DNA of 64,000 nucleotides from Petaurus breviceps papuanus (taxonomy: Eukaryota; Chordata; Mammalia; Diprotodontia; Petauridae), in the NCBI GenBank assembly GCA_028583685.1, contig JAMXIF010000077.1, positions 9,050,078 to 9,114,077 on the forward strand, read 5' to 3'. Both the position numbers and the translations under genes were made by a program. This document shows positions 11,955-23,515 of this stretch, one piece after another (the first letter of the stretch is position 1; every line of letters starts with the position of its first letter). The notes below the pieces were generated by a model. It did no database searches. It was not told where the DNA came from and saw only the letters and a program-made list of their open reading frames with translations.

Positions 11955-12145
11955 AGGTCATAGGTTTGGAGTTGGAAGGCAACTCAGAAACTATTAACTC
12001 CAACAACTTAATCTTGCAATCAAGGAAACTGAGAAAGAGGAAGGCAAAGACTTGTCCTTGGTGACACAGGTGGTAACCATCACAGGAAAGATTTTAACCC
12101 AGGATTGACTTCATAGTCAGGATTCTTTCCACTCTATCATATATG
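11955..12145 (-). mobile_element. MIR-type SINE, antisense
   Basis: 'tttggagttggaaggcaact', 'caaggaaactgagaaagagg' and 'ttttaacccaggattgactt' match the reverse MIR/THER layout. It may interrupt an older antisense LINE relic. Confidence 0.65.
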
Positions 12146-12229
12146 CCAGATTTTCCCTGTCCAATTACATATCCAAAACTTTGCAATATGTGGTTTTCAA
12201 CCACTTTCTTTTTCAAATGTGGATGGACT

Positions 12230-12960
12230 TTTTTGGATGGAAATGTTCCAATTTGTTGATAAATTTCAAGTTTGATATATATGTATACATTTAATGTGGA
12301 TGCTTAGCTGAATTTCTATCACTACAAATTTCAGCGGTGAGGATTTGTAATTTTCTAGGGCGGTATACAATTTGTCCTGTGGGGAAAGCTTTAGAGAAGT
12401 TAAGCATTAACAAAAAATCTTTTTCTTCGGGCTTTGCTGGTTGGTTTTCATGGTGATGATGAATATCTTAGGTCAGTAGAGCTGTCTTTATTGAACACTG
12501 TGCTTGCTATTCACCAGATAATTTAACAAAGCCAATATGAGTAGTTTCTGTTGTCAAAGAGTATATTGTATGTATATATAATGTATGCAATATGGTATAC
12601 ATCTATACATACATATTTATGGATATATTATGGCAGTAACTTTTCCTTCGGAGAATCCTAACGAGTACATTATGTTCTTTGATGTCAAATGCTTTCTTAA
12701 ACTCAATAAGCAATGCAAGATCTTGTATTTTCTTCACCTCTTAGTTATACGGCCATATAGACATGGTCCACTATAGAAATATGCCTGGGAAGAACCTCAT
12801 TTTTCTTATGTGACTGAGGATACCTTTATTGAATTCATAGACTATTCCCCTAATTTTTTTAAGGAAAAGAGATAGCCAGCATATGGTTCAGTAGTTGAAT
12901 GTCTTCTCAGTTACCTTCTTTTCAGAAACTCAAAAATACCATTTGTGTTTCTGCAAATAA
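12230..12960 (-). mobile_element. Possible RTE-type LINE relic, antisense
   Basis: On the minus strand at about 12680-12725 the translation reads EFKKAFDIKEHNVL. This resembles the palm motif of RTE reverse transcriptases (F-x-D-x-KKAFD). The flanks are too decayed for more. An RTE relic with a clearer motif lies at 36640-37500. Confidence 0.4.
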
Positions 12961-13149
12961 GGTTATACCCATTGGTGCTTAATACATGTTTTTGTATGAT
13001 TACTTGAAAATTAAGACCTTAGACTAGATGAGCTTCTGGGATCTCAGCATCCAATACATATAAGCTTGTTCCATGAAAGCACAGATCTTTTCAAGGTCCA
13101 GGTAAAAGCTGGATCATCTTACTTTCCATCAAATAAAAATTACTTTGAT

Positions 13150-13235
13150 AATAGTTGATAAAGCTAATATATGTGTATATATATTAACATACATATATGT
13201 GTAGATGTATATATGTATATATATTTGATCCACAC
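13150..13235. repeat. TA/TATG low-complexity tract
   Basis: Alternating ATATATGTGTATATAT-type sequence. Confidence 0.8.
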
Positions 13236-13269
13236 AATATGTAAGGCAAATGCTATGACATTCTAAGAT

Positions 13270-13350
13270 CTTAAGTTGCAGAATAGGTATTGATTTTCAT
13301 TGGTAGAGTTTCCACACCAGGTGTTCCCTACCCAGATGAAATCATCAAAG
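13270..13350 (+). mobile_element. MON1/THER1 SINE, 3' part only
   Basis: 'gttgcagaataggtattgat', 'cattggtagagtttccacac' and 'ccctacccagatgaaatcat' match the diagnostic MON1/THER1 3' segment. The tRNA head is missing. Confidence 0.65.
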
Positions 13351-13567
13351 CAAAACAAAAAAGAAAAAAATAAAGTAGTCAGCGCTGTTATAGTTCTCAC
13401 CATTACCATGACTACTATTACCCCTACCATGGTCAACATTATGATCAGCATCTTCAACATGGATTTCATCATCTTTCCCTGGGCCTGATTTTATGTTGAA
13501 ATCACTAGTTGAAAGTTTTATTCTTTTGCAGTGTTAACAAAGTGTTAATAAACACACATATGTATTG

Positions 13568-13745
13568 TTGCTGGTTTTTTAGTCATTCCAGCCACATCAG
13601 ACTCTTTGTTAATCCCATTTGGTGTTTTCTTGGCAAAGATACTACAACAGTTTGTCTTTGTCTTTTCCAGCTCATTTTTATATATGAGGAAACCAAGGCA
13701 AACAGAGTTAAGTCACTTGTCCAGGGCCACACAGATAACATATAT
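13568..13745 (-). mobile_element. MAR1-like SINE, antisense, truncated
   Basis: It shows the RTE-type tail (agccacatcagactctttg), 'ttggcaaagatactacaaca' and 'ttgtccagggccacacagat'. It breaks off in a TATG microsatellite at 13740-13795 before reaching the tRNA head. Confidence 0.75.
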
Positions 13746-13879
13746 GGGTGTGTATATACGTATGCACATATATACACACATGCACACATACATAAAACCA
13801 TATCTTTCTTGTCGTCATTGTTAGATTGTAATCTCCTTCCAAGTATGGAAAACCTAATAAACCAAAGAAGTTATAGATG

Positions 13880-15784
13880 AGTGGGATTTAATAAACTACT
13901 TGAGTAGGGGAAAGGGGAGACATAGAAGTGGGAAAATTAGATTGCTAAATGAAAATGAACCAATATGTGAGATAAAACCAGGCAAAGAGATGACAAATGG
14001 CAAATGGTGGTGATGGGGGGTGAGGGTCTAGATTTTAGGATAAGAGAAAGAGATCCTGTGAGCTATTTTGAACTGAATTAAGCAAAAATAATTGTAGGGA
14101 CAAAATACTATCTTTACAAAGAAAAAGAAATTCTAGTTCAGAAAAAAAACTACTAGAAACACAGATTGGCAAAAATATAAATCTGCCTCATCACTCTTAA
14201 TGTGAATGGATTAAACAATCCAATAAAACAAAAAATAGTGACAGAATCAATAAGAAAACAAAACCTCACATTCTGCTGCTTCTAAGAAATACATATAAAA
14301 AGCAAAAACATACTCAGAATAAAAATTCAAGAGTGAAACAGAATTAGTAAGTGGTAATAAATAAAACTAGTAAAGAATCAGGCAGGATCCAAAATATCAG
14401 GAATTGCCATCATGTTATATGACACAAAAATGTTACAGAATAGAGAAAAAGGAAGAAATTATATAATGCTGAAAGGAACCACATACAACAAATCAATATT
14501 AAAACTGATATTATATGCTTCAGAACTTACTATATATAATCATATGCTAACAAAACAGAATACAAAAGAAATAGAAATTAACTTCAAAAATATATAATAC
14601 CCACACTGTCAGAAGACCAAATAGAGGTGATAAATAATCCAATCTCAGAAATGCATTAAAGGAACTACAAAAGAAAAAAAAAACTGAGTGTGCCTGTAAG
14701 TTTACAAGATAATGCTAACAAATTTTTATGAATAATTAATACAATTACTACACAAATCATCCTCAAAAATTGAGAAAGAATATACTCTGTCAGACTTTGT
14801 ATGAGATTAATATTGTCCTAATGCCTAAAAAGGAAAGGATAAAGTACAGAAGAACTTTAAACCAATATCACTAATGAATATTGATTCAAAAATTTTAAAT
14901 ATTTTTTCTAGTATATTACACCATTTTTTCTAAAAAAAATCATTCATCATGACTAAGTTGTATTTATTCCAGGGATGTATGGATGGTTCAATATTAAGGG
15001 GAAAAACAATATCACAAATCATATTTTTAAACTATGTGATTATATAAATAGATGAAGATAAATCCTTTGATAAATTATAACACTCACTTATGCCAAAAAC
15101 CCTACAAAGTATAGGCATAAAGGGACCTTTTTAAAAATATGGATACATCTATCTAAAACCAAAAGTAAGCATTATAGAAGCCCTCCCAATAAATACAGCA
15201 GTATCGCATTGATACTTATTCTCCCTACTATTCTTCCATATATTTCTGGAAAAGCTAGCAATGGAAATTAGAGGTGTAAAGATAGAGAAAGAGAACATAA
15301 AACCATGCCTCTTTGCAGATAACATGATGGAATAATTAAAAATCCTAGGTAATCATCAAAGACACTAATTGAGACAATAGCTTCAGCAAAGTTGCAGGCT
15401 ACAAAATAAACCCACAAAAATCAACAGCATTTCTATATCATAACAACAATATACAAGAAACAACAATAGAAATGTCCTTTCAAAATAACTACAAAATACA
15501 TAAAATATTTGGCAGTTATTTTATCAAAGTACATAAAATATTTGTAGTTAATTACAAAGCCTCCTTAAAGAAACAGAAACAACTTAAAATACCTGGAGGA
15601 ATATTCAGCATTTATGGGGGACTATTTCAATACAACAAAAAATATAGCCAAAATTAATTTGTAGTATTAAGGCTGTATCAAACTATCAATGAGATACATC
15701 ATAGAACTCAATAAGATAACAAAATTCATTTGAAGATCAAAATATATCTAGAATATCAAAGCAAAAAGAAAAAAAGTTAGAAAT
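13880..15784 (+). mobile_element. L1 ORF2 relic, first part
   Basis: The order and wording of marsupial L1 ORF2 can be followed: 'aatgtgaatggattaaacaa' in the endonuclease part, 'gaactttaaaccaatatcac' and 'ggatgtatggatggttcaat' before the RT core, 'ctctttgcagataacatgat' (the place of the catalytic ADD motif), and 'aaagttgcaggctacaaaat'. Many stops and internal losses show a long-dead copy. It resumes at 16030 after a MAR1 insertion. Confidence 0.8.
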
Positions 15785-16029
15785 TATTCTTGTTAAGTAA
15801 TATTTTCAGTTATGTATGATTCTTTGTGGCCCTTTTGGAGTTTTGGCAAAGATACTTGAGTAGTTTGCCATTTCCTTCTCCAGCTCATTTTACAGATGAG
15901 AAAACTGAGGCAAACAGGGGTAAGTGACTTTCCCAGGGTCACACAGGTATTAAGTGTCTGAGGCTGAACTGAAATTCAAGAAGAGTCTTCCTGACTCCAG
16001 CCCCAGAATGTTATCTACTGTGCCCAGTA
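15785..16029 (-). mobile_element. MAR1-like SINE inside L1, antisense
   Basis: The RTE-type tail (ttcagttatgtatgattctt), 'tgccatttccttctccagct' and 'tatctactgtgcccagt' give a full antisense copy. The near-identical words aaagttagaaat (about 15772) and aaagttaggaat (about 16030) bracket it and are probably the target duplication. Confidence 0.85.
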
Positions 16030-16780
16030 AAGTTAGGAATGGCACTTCTAAATATTAAATTACATTATAAATCAGTGATCATCAAAACAATTTAATACTA
16101 GCTCAAAAATAGAGAAGTAAATCAACAGAACAAACTAGATAAGGGAAAACCACAAATAATGGAGCTCAATAACCTAATGCTCAATAAACCTAAAAACATA
16201 AATTACTTAGGAAAGAATTCTTCATTTGATCAGAATTGTTAAGAAAACTAGAAATCAATCTGGTAGTGATTAGGCTTAGACCTACATTTTATGCCATATT
16301 CCATAATTAATTCAATAAGATATGTGACCTGCATATGAAAGATAATACCATGAAAAAATTTAGAAGAGAAGCTAATTATATATACCTTTCATGAATTATG
16401 AATAGAAGAAATATTCTTAACAAGTGAGAGTTAATTACAACAGAAAATAACTATAAAAAATTTTGATTGCATGAAATTTTAAAAACTTATGTATAAACAA
16501 AAGTGATTCATACAGCATAAGAAGTACAGCAATAAAATGGGAAGAAAATCTGTATCTAAACTCTCATGTAAAGCTTTATAATTGGCAGACATATAACATA
16601 CATATATAAGAATAAAAGTCATTCCTCAATAGTAGAGTGGTCAAAAGGATGTGATTTTCAAAGGAAGAATTATAATCTATTAACAACTTTATCAAATTCT
16701 CCCAGAAATGCAAAACAAATGAAGCTTCACCTGAAACTCAGCTTTTGAAGGCTCCAAAAGGTAAATTTTGAAATTTTTTT
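16030..16780 (+). mobile_element. L1 ORF2 relic, second part
   Basis: It continues the L1 after the SINE: 'ggcacttctaaatattaaat', 'ggagctcaataacctaat', 'tagacctacattttatgcca' and 'aagaagtacagcaataaaat' follow the C-terminal L1 order. It fades out after 'cagcttttgaaggctccaa'. Confidence 0.7.
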
Positions 16781-16789
16781 CAAATGTAT

Positions 16790-17125
16790 AAGTTTCCAAA
16801 TCTCCCAACATGATTACTAACTAAAAATGTAAAATGTCACAAAGGAGGGGTGGGAAGCAAAGAGAGAGATGATTCCTATATTCCTCTAAGGCCTCCATCC
16901 CTGTAATTTATCCACTCTGTGACTTTTTGGGCAAGCAGATGAATGGAAAGTCAGATTCTGTCTGTTACTTCTCAAACACTGCAGAATGTAAACCAATTAA
17001 CAGCATTTAGTAGTGCCAACATTCCTAGAATAATCTCAAGTGCTCACTTGAGAAGGTACCTAAAAACATAAAACTTGTTCCCACCACACCTGTTTAATTC
17101 TTGCTTCCATCAAATGTATTTCTTT
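16790..17125. other. Unassigned sequence
   Basis: I see no gene or clear repeat. Confidence 0.4.
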
Positions 17126-17129
17126 CTCC

Positions 17130-17250
17130 CAAGATCCTAGCACCTTAATTTTGTAGCTGGAAGAAGCAGATGGAGAAACTAGGCTAAGAATAGTAAAGTG
17201 ACTTGTCAAAGGTCACATATGTAGTGAGTTGGCAGGGCTGCTATAGATCT
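17130..17250 (-). mobile_element. MIR-type SINE fragment, antisense
   Basis: 'gatggagaaactaggctaag' and 'gtgacttgtcaaaggtcaca' are the reverse MIR core. Confidence 0.6.
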
Positions 17251-17369
17251 TGATCCAAGTGCAATGGTAATAAAATTTAAAGATTCTTTTGTATTGCTAA
17301 GCTAAGAGGTACATAGCACCTAGTTCAAATTAAGCCTCTGTTAAAGAAGCAAAAGGTATGAACTGCTGT

Positions 17370-18545
17370 TGCTAACATAACAGGAAGGGGCTGAAAAGGG
17401 AGGAGCAATACCTTATATAAGGAAAAGCCCCAGAGAAAAAGAGTCAGAATTTCCTGGGGTAAGCATCTTGGAGGTAGCAGTTGCTCTGCCATAGAGAAGT
17501 TTCTCTCACCAGCATCTGGAGGCTGGGCTGCTGCTGCTGGACTGAGAATTGAGAAGAGAAATGAGAATTGAGAACTCAGACATCTTCTGAGAGCAAGCTT
17601 CATGGAAACAGAAGCTGCTGCTCGAGAGAATGATTTTGATTTTGAGAACCTGGTTGAAGTGATTTTGATTCTGGGAACCAGCTGAAATTTCTGCTGAGTC
17701 CAAGGGCCAGCTGGAGCTGCTGAGTCTGTTGAGGATTTCCAAGAGTCAGCTGCCAAAGACCGAGGAAGCATGACTGTGATGATGCTGGCACTTTGCACGA
17801 ACCTGTTTGTGGCTTTGTTAAGCCTTGACTTCCTGGGAACAGAGATTGTAAAGTATTTAAGGTGGACTGGATGCTGTGAGTTTCAGCATGGAAGAGGAAG
17901 TGCAAGAAGAGCTGGACAAGGACCTGGAAGCTGTCTGCCTTTGAACCCAGGTGACAGTTTGGTGAATCCAGGTAGGATCTGGGACCATTAAATCTGAGAG
18001 ACTACCCTGAGTCAAACTGAAAGAAGACTTTACTTGAATACTGTGTATTTACTGAGAAATTGTAATTCACTAGTAACCTAGGGGTGGAGGGTTTGTGTAT
18101 TTTTTGATGATGGAGTAGTGACTAGATGACTGAATAAGTGACTGATTAAGTTAACTTAGTGTGCCCCATGAATGGAGAACTTTGATTATTGTCCTTTGTG
18201 TCCCTCGTGGAGGCAAACCTCCTTAAGGATGATTGAATGATTGAGATGATTTAATGATCAAGTTACTAAATGATTGTTCTTTATGACCACTGTGGTGAAA
18301 ACTATGTGGCCATTTTAGTGATAAGCTGTTGTGAATGCTGTATTTTGATTATCTGTGATAAGCTGTAACATTGTGAATGCTGTACCTTGATTTACTGTGA
18401 ATGTTTTGCTCTGATTTGTTATTGAATAAATAGAATGTTCACTATACTGTGTAATCAGAACCTTAAAAGCTGTTCACAGTAGCATTCTTCTGGAAAACTG
18501 CTAATGCTTGGCTTTACAACAAAAACCTAAGATTCCAAATCCACA
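17370..18545 (+). mobile_element. Solo LTR of an endogenous retrovirus-like element, 1176 bp
   Basis: It begins TGCTAACATAACAGG and ends CCAAATCCACA, with a perfect 5-bp target duplication GCTGT at 17365-17369 and 18546-18550. A TATA box (cttatataag) lies at about 17412 and a polyadenylation signal (tgaataaatag) at about 18424. No internal retroviral region flanks it, so it is a solo LTR. It shares blocks in the same order with the antisense LTR at 56949-58195. The clean ends suggest moderate age. The class is uncertain; a 5-bp duplication occurs in several ERV groups. Confidence 0.8.
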
Positions 18546-18549
18546 GCTG

Positions 18550-18830
18550 TCACTGGACCCCAGATTCAAGAGAGGAGGAAGTGGAAAGAGAGACAGAAAA
18601 GGAGAGAAAGAAATAATAAATAAATAAAATAATAAAAATAGAAGGGGACAGAGATAAAGGGAGAGACAGATAGATGAGAGGCAGAAAGAGGGAGAGAAGT
18701 GAGAAAGGGAGAGGACAAGGGAGGGAAGGAGAGGTGGGGAGGAGGAGGTAAATAGGTAGGCAGGTAGATAGTGGTAAATGTAGACAGGTCAGACAAGCAG
18801 ACAGGAAGACACAGATAGGCACAAAAGGCA
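18550..18830. repeat. Purine-rich GA/GGA low-complexity tract
   Basis: A strongly purine-biased strand (gagaaagg, gagagaca, ggaggagg words) extends for about 270 bp directly beside the LTR. The long antisense frames here are composition artefacts. Confidence 0.85.
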
Positions 18831-19165
18831 GTGATACAACCAGGCGGGTAAGCTACAGAGAGCCAGATCAATTTTTTGAATGTTTTCCAGCTGATCCAAT
18901 TCAACTGCAGATGTAGAGTCCCAGCCCAGATACAGCACTGACCCTTATTTCCTCCCAGTTGATTTGTGTGCCTTTGTGACTGCCTCAGGGATACTATGTT
19001 CTAATGGTATGAGAACTCACAAGTTGGTGTTTTTCTGTTTTCTAGTGGTCTGAGCCTATGTAGCACCAACAAAAGCCACTCAAAACAAAACAATTCAATC
19101 TGCCTTTTTCCCTAGCCTAAAGGACTCCAACCAAATGCTTTGAGAGGCTCTTGTTCATTGAAATG
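18831..19165. other. Unassigned sequence
   Basis: I see no gene or repeat. Confidence 0.4.
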
Positions 19166-19278
19166 GCCTGGCATTTGAGGGCAAGGACTGATTCATTTTT
19201 GTCCTTTTGACCCTAGAGTTTGGTATAGAGTAGGTGCTCAATAAATGTTTATTGCTTGCTGACTGATTAGTACCAATG
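19166..19278 (+). mobile_element. L2 3' end
   Basis: 'gagggcaaggactgattcat' followed by 'gagtaggtgctcaataaatg' and 'gcttgctgactgatt' is the L2 terminus. Confidence 0.8.
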
Positions 19279-19279
19279 A

Positions 19280-19920
19280 CCGAGCTCTCACAAACTAGCT
19301 TGCTTTCTATTCTCTAGCTCCTGATAAGAAACCTCTTCTACACACCCAGATTTTTTGTTGTTGTTGTTTAAAGACCACACAAGTACACTTCATAATTTTG
19401 ATGAATATTGATCCAAGCAGCCTGGCTGGGTTTGCATGTCTGGAATTATCTCCTTGAAACTATTTGTTTTGAGTACTGTTGTGACTTTACTTACTGAACA
19501 TGACAAATTCCAGTTTATCTTGGCCCTGTTTCAATTGTCCAAAAATTCCCAAGTACAGACTTGGTTTATTTTTTTCCCCCTTTGGAAGGAGGCCAAGATT
19601 TGCCTCTAGTCTTTGAAAGAAGAAAAATGGTAGTCAAACTATCTTTACTGTCTTTTTTACTTTTCTGTTTGGGCTCAAGAATAAATCTAATTTCTCTGGC
19701 AGTTTCCATAAGAAAAGATTGCCAGATTAATTGTGTTTCCTGATTGAAAAAATAGGAGTTCTTCAAAATCAACGTGACGTTATTTTTCTCTTCTATTTTT
19801 TTGAGAGGGAGAGGGGGCTAAAATCTGTGATTTCTTCAGGATAGGGAAACACTAGATTGGAAACTGCCTCCATTGAATGTGAAAGTCAAGACTTCTATAA
19901 TTTGTGTCCTTAAATACATT
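19280..19920. other. Unassigned sequence
   Basis: No clear repeat. Two opposing frames of 60-68 codons at 19561-19772 overlap and have no motif. Confidence 0.4.
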
Positions 19921-19924
19921 TTGC

Positions 19925-20090
19925 GTATTTTTTAATTTTTTTTTTGCTCTTTGGAGGGCAATTGGAGTTAAGTGATTGGTCCAAAGTAATGCAGCTAGTG
20001 AGTGCTAAGTGTCTGAGGCTAGATTTGAACTCAGGTCCTCCTGACTCCAGGACCGGTGCTCTATTCACTGTGCCACCTAGCCACCCCACA
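19925..20090 (-). mobile_element. WSINE1-like SINE, antisense
   Basis: A T-rich start, 'gagggcaattggagttaagt', 'gatttgaactcaggtcctcc' and 'cactgtgccacctagccacc' give a full antisense copy. Confidence 0.88.
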
Positions 20091-20094
20091 CAAT

Positions 20095-20230
20095 TTGTAT
20101 CTTTAGATATCATTTAGAAATTAATTGACTTATCCAAAGTTACATGGCCAGTCTGTGTCATTAACTAGACTTGAACCCAGGTTTTCCTAAATCCAAAGCC
20201 AACCCTTGTCACTATGCCATGGTGCCTCCC
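20095..20230 (-). mobile_element. MIR-type SINE, antisense
   Basis: 'cttatccaaagttacatggc', 'gacttgaacccaggttttcc' and 'tcactatgccatggtgcctc' mark a diverged antisense CORE-SINE. Confidence 0.65.
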
Positions 20231-20394
20231 AATTAAAGAATGAAATACTGTCTTTTAAGGCAACCATCTAAGAATGGTGAAGAGAATTCCAAACTGAGAA
20301 TCAGACATTTGGGGCTGAAAGGGATCCTACAGATAATTGAATGTAATCTCTTTATTTTAAAAATAAAGTGATTCCCAGAGGAGACATTTAATGG

Positions 20395-20932
20395 TGTAGC
20401 AGCAAGCACCCCAAGCGTCCTCAGGGTTTGCAGCTACCACAGGTTCTTGGATCTGCTTTGTTAAAGGAAAGCAACTCAAAATGGGTTAACAAGCTTACTT
20501 TAATCAGTCAGACATATATCGTTTACCTTGTTCAGGGGGAAAAGGTCAGCACCCCGAACTTCAAAGCATACAGGCAGAATTATCAAGACAGAAACAGATC
20601 AAGTAGACAGATTTCCAAACTGTCCAACCATTACATCCATACCCAGTCAACATCTGGGTTTCCACATCTGGGTTTTTCAAAGCCGGGGGACTCTCAACAA
20701 CGGTTTCCCAGAATTCAGATCAAATCACAGAACACTTCTCAAAGTGAGTCCCAAAACAAAGCTACACATCAGGGCTTATATAGTCTTCTCCTGGCTCAGA
20801 GAATGTAACAACCTTACTGACCCACTGGCCAATCAAAAAGTATCTACTGAAAAACAAGCCTCCCTCCCCAGGCTTCTGGTGCATTTTAGCCTAGGGGCAG
20901 GGAAGATCTTCCAAATTTGCATTCCCATTACA
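20395..20932 (-). mobile_element. Solo LTR of an endogenous retrovirus, 538 bp
   Basis: Read antisense, it begins TGTAATGGGAATGCAAATTT and ends GGGTGCTTGCTGCTACA, with a perfect 5-bp target duplication AATGG at 20390-20394 and 20933-20937. A TATA box (antisense of 'cttatatag') lies at about 20774-20783, and an ATTAAA signal follows near 20500. There is no internal region. The start resembles that of the LTR at 61987-62586, so both are probably one family. The frames across it (126 and 142 codons) are LTR sequence and not genes. Confidence 0.85.
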
Positions 20933-20984
20933 AATGGGTATAGCATCACATGGTGAGTTAAGGACAAAGCTGGTTCTAGATACT

Positions 20985-21055
20985 GGGTCTCATCAGTCTC
21001 CTTAGCACAGGGCCTGGCACATAATATGCATTGTACCAACACTTATTCCCTTCCC
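20985..21055 (+). mobile_element. MIR/L2-type 3' end fragment
   Basis: 'agcacagggcctggcacata' followed by an 'acttattcccttcccccttt' tail. Confidence 0.55.
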
Positions 21056-21059
21056 CCTT

Positions 21060-21960
21060 TCCTTCCTAATGTTCTTTCCTCTATCCTAAGCTGCCAGGTA
21101 CCCACGTGGCATAGTACATTAAGCTTCTAATTTGATCTTCAAAGATTATACAGAATGTTGAAATGTCAACGATTCCTCTCTTTTTTCATTTCCTCTCTCT
21201 GTTGTTCTCTTGGTCTTCATAAAAAATACAGAAATATGAGCAAAAAGAGCAAAGATATCAAAATTCGTTATTTGCCATAAATATGGAGATAGGTGCAAAT
21301 AGTAAATCTTGTGAGTACAAGTCCCAAATAGATATTACAGTGATAGGCACCATAGAAACAGGTGATAGACACCCAGATTGAGAGATAGCACATTCACCCA
21401 CTATTACATTTTCAATACATAGCACTTAACATCTCAAAGTCTTTTGTGCACACAAGCGAGAGACCCCACTACTTAAGGCCATATCTGAATCCTGAGCCGT
21501 CAGAGCAACTAATTCAATGTCTGGAAAAATGCAACATGGAAAATATAATCCTACAAATATGCAAAATACTTGCAATTCCTAAGAATAAAATATTTCTTAA
21601 GTGCAAAAAAAGAAATTATTTCTATGCTTTTCTTCTATTATATATTCTCAGTGATTATTAATTTATGGCCACTCCTTAGAATCCTTGGAGTACAAGAGAT
21701 GAGACTGAACTCTGAGCCACAGGGATGTGCCTCTCACTTCATGCAATAGAGACAGGTCTGAAAAAAATCACATCCAAATCAAATCATATGTCAAATGTTC
21801 TGGGGGCTTTCTGTTCCCCAGAGTTATTTGATCCCCAAACACCTGTGGATTTGAAACAGCTTGATGGAATCCAAAAATGTCAAAATGGGGGATGTGACAA
21901 TCTGTTGTCTGAAATTTTACAAGGAATGAGACGTTTATTGTCATTTTTTAGTGAAATCAA
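21060..21960. other. Unassigned sequence
   Basis: Frames of 71 and 84 codons (+, 21446-21661 and 21725-21979) carry no recognised domain. I see no repeat. Confidence 0.35.
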
Positions 21961-21962
21961 GC

Positions 21963-22130
21963 AAGGTATAGTGGATTAAGCATTCAACATAGTCAGAAAG
22001 ACCTAGGCTAAAACTCCATCACTCATAGCTGTGTAACCAGGGCAGGTCCATAAATTCTCTGAGTAATTCCCTTTGCCTGTAAAATGAGGCAAAGAAACTT
22101 GCATGACCGACCTCGTAGATGAGGAAAACA
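21963..22130 (+). mobile_element. MIR-type SINE
   Basis: 'aaggtatagtggattaagca' and 'catagctgtgtaaccagggc' mark the SINE. Confidence 0.65.
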
Positions 22131-22289
22131 TCCTATGATAATATGTTGTCCTATTGAATATTCACAATCTCCAAGCTACATGGATATAAAACTTTCAAAA
22201 TATAGAAGAAATAAAAACCTAGGAGGAAGAGGAAAAAGCATATATTTTCCCTTTCACCCTTTCTGCCACCAGAGTTACTCTGAAGATAC

Positions 22290-22530
22290 TTTCAGTAAGG
22301 CAGCTAGGTGACTCAAGGGATAGAAAACCTTGAATCAGGAAGACCTGATTTCAAATCTGGCCCAGATACTTAGCAGTTGTGTGACCCTGAGCAAGTCACT
22401 TAAATCTTTGCTGTGCCTTTGTTTTCTCATCTATAGAATGGGAATAATAATAACACCTATCTCCCAGAGTTATTGTGAGGAAAAAAGAAACCATATTAGT
22501 AAAGTACTACATAAATACTAGTTACTGTTA
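22290..22530 (+). mobile_element. MIR-type SINE, long form
   Basis: It opens with 'aaggcagctaggtgactcaa', contains 'gtgaccctgagcaagtcact', 'aacacctatctcccagagtt' and ends in 'gtactacataaatactagtt'. Confidence 0.8.
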
Positions 22531-22689
22531 GCCATAAGTTGAGAGAAACTGAATTTATATCCCAATATTTTTATTCATTGATAAAAGGAAGTGATTCTGT
22601 AATCATCTTTAGAATATTAAAATGAAGGCATTAGAGCAGAATAATGCCCTATCTCAAGACCTTTCTATCTGAACTTCATTGAACTAAGA

Positions 22690-22810
22690 TGAGAAGTAAT
22701 AATTATTATAGCAATAAAGTATGTAGTACTTTGAAGTTTTCAAAACACTTTAAATAAAGTTTCTCATTTCATCTTTATAATAATCCAATCAGACAGAATG
22801 AACGTGAAGT
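22690..22810 (-). mobile_element. MIR-type SINE 3' part, antisense
   Basis: 'gtagtactttgaagttttca' and 'tcatctttataataatccaa' match the reverse MIR tail. Confidence 0.6.
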
Positions 22811-23004
22811 TTTGATTTGTTTTGATTTCAATTTGTTTCAAAAGGAATATACAGGCAATATGGCATTTTGGATGGCTGGTCCTGAAGTTAGGAAATCCTG
22901 CACTCAGCTTATAAACAGTTTAGCAATAATAAGGTATGAATATCACTTACGTCTGATAAGAACTTTCCATGGGAAGGCAATTCGCAGAATCGGGGTGTGT
23001 GTTT

Positions 23005-23065
23005 GAAAAAACCTCAGGCATGCAATCCCTTACAAGTAGTTATCCAGTCTTTGCTTAAAATTTGG
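23005..23065 (-). mobile_element. CR1/L3 LINE fragment, antisense
   Basis: 'gcaatcccttacaagtagtt' and 'atccagtctttgcttaaaat' match the antisense 3' region of CR1/L3. It abuts the compound LTR that follows. Confidence 0.55.
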
Positions 23066-23515
23066 ATGATTTTGGAATTTTGGCCCCACGGAATAGGAAA
23101 GAGGGGGCCCCTGGACCTAGCCTGACCATTCTACCTTTTCCTAGAACACCGTGCCTCAAAACAATCTTAGAACAGTCAAGAACCCCAACCACAGCCACCA
23201 GCCCCAACCAATCACCCCCCCCTCCCCGAGCTCCCGGTCAAGGACCAGAAACAGCTCTCAATTCCCATGGAGGAGCTCTCCCCGTGCTCATTGCAAACCC
23301 AGTAAGGACCACCTGCCCAATAGTTACCTTGGACACAGGCGACAGAGACCTCCTTTAACATCTTAGGGATAGTTCAATGAAGGTCCTGACTCCCCAGAGT
23401 ACATCAGGCTTTCGTATCTCTCTGGGCATGCGCCAGCTAAAACCTCAGACACCTCCCCTAGCCCCTCCCAGAGGCGTAGCCTAACCCACCTGCTTCCCTT
23501 CCAAATGACTATATA

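Noticed and set aside
20428-20956. Overlapping 126- and 142-codon plus-strand frames as genes
   Set aside because: They run antisense through a solo LTR, overlap each other in different frames, and show no domain.
23062-23366. Proline-rich 98-codon frame as a gene
   Set aside because: It lies in the U3 part of the older LTR, and the composition of that C-rich region explains the frame.
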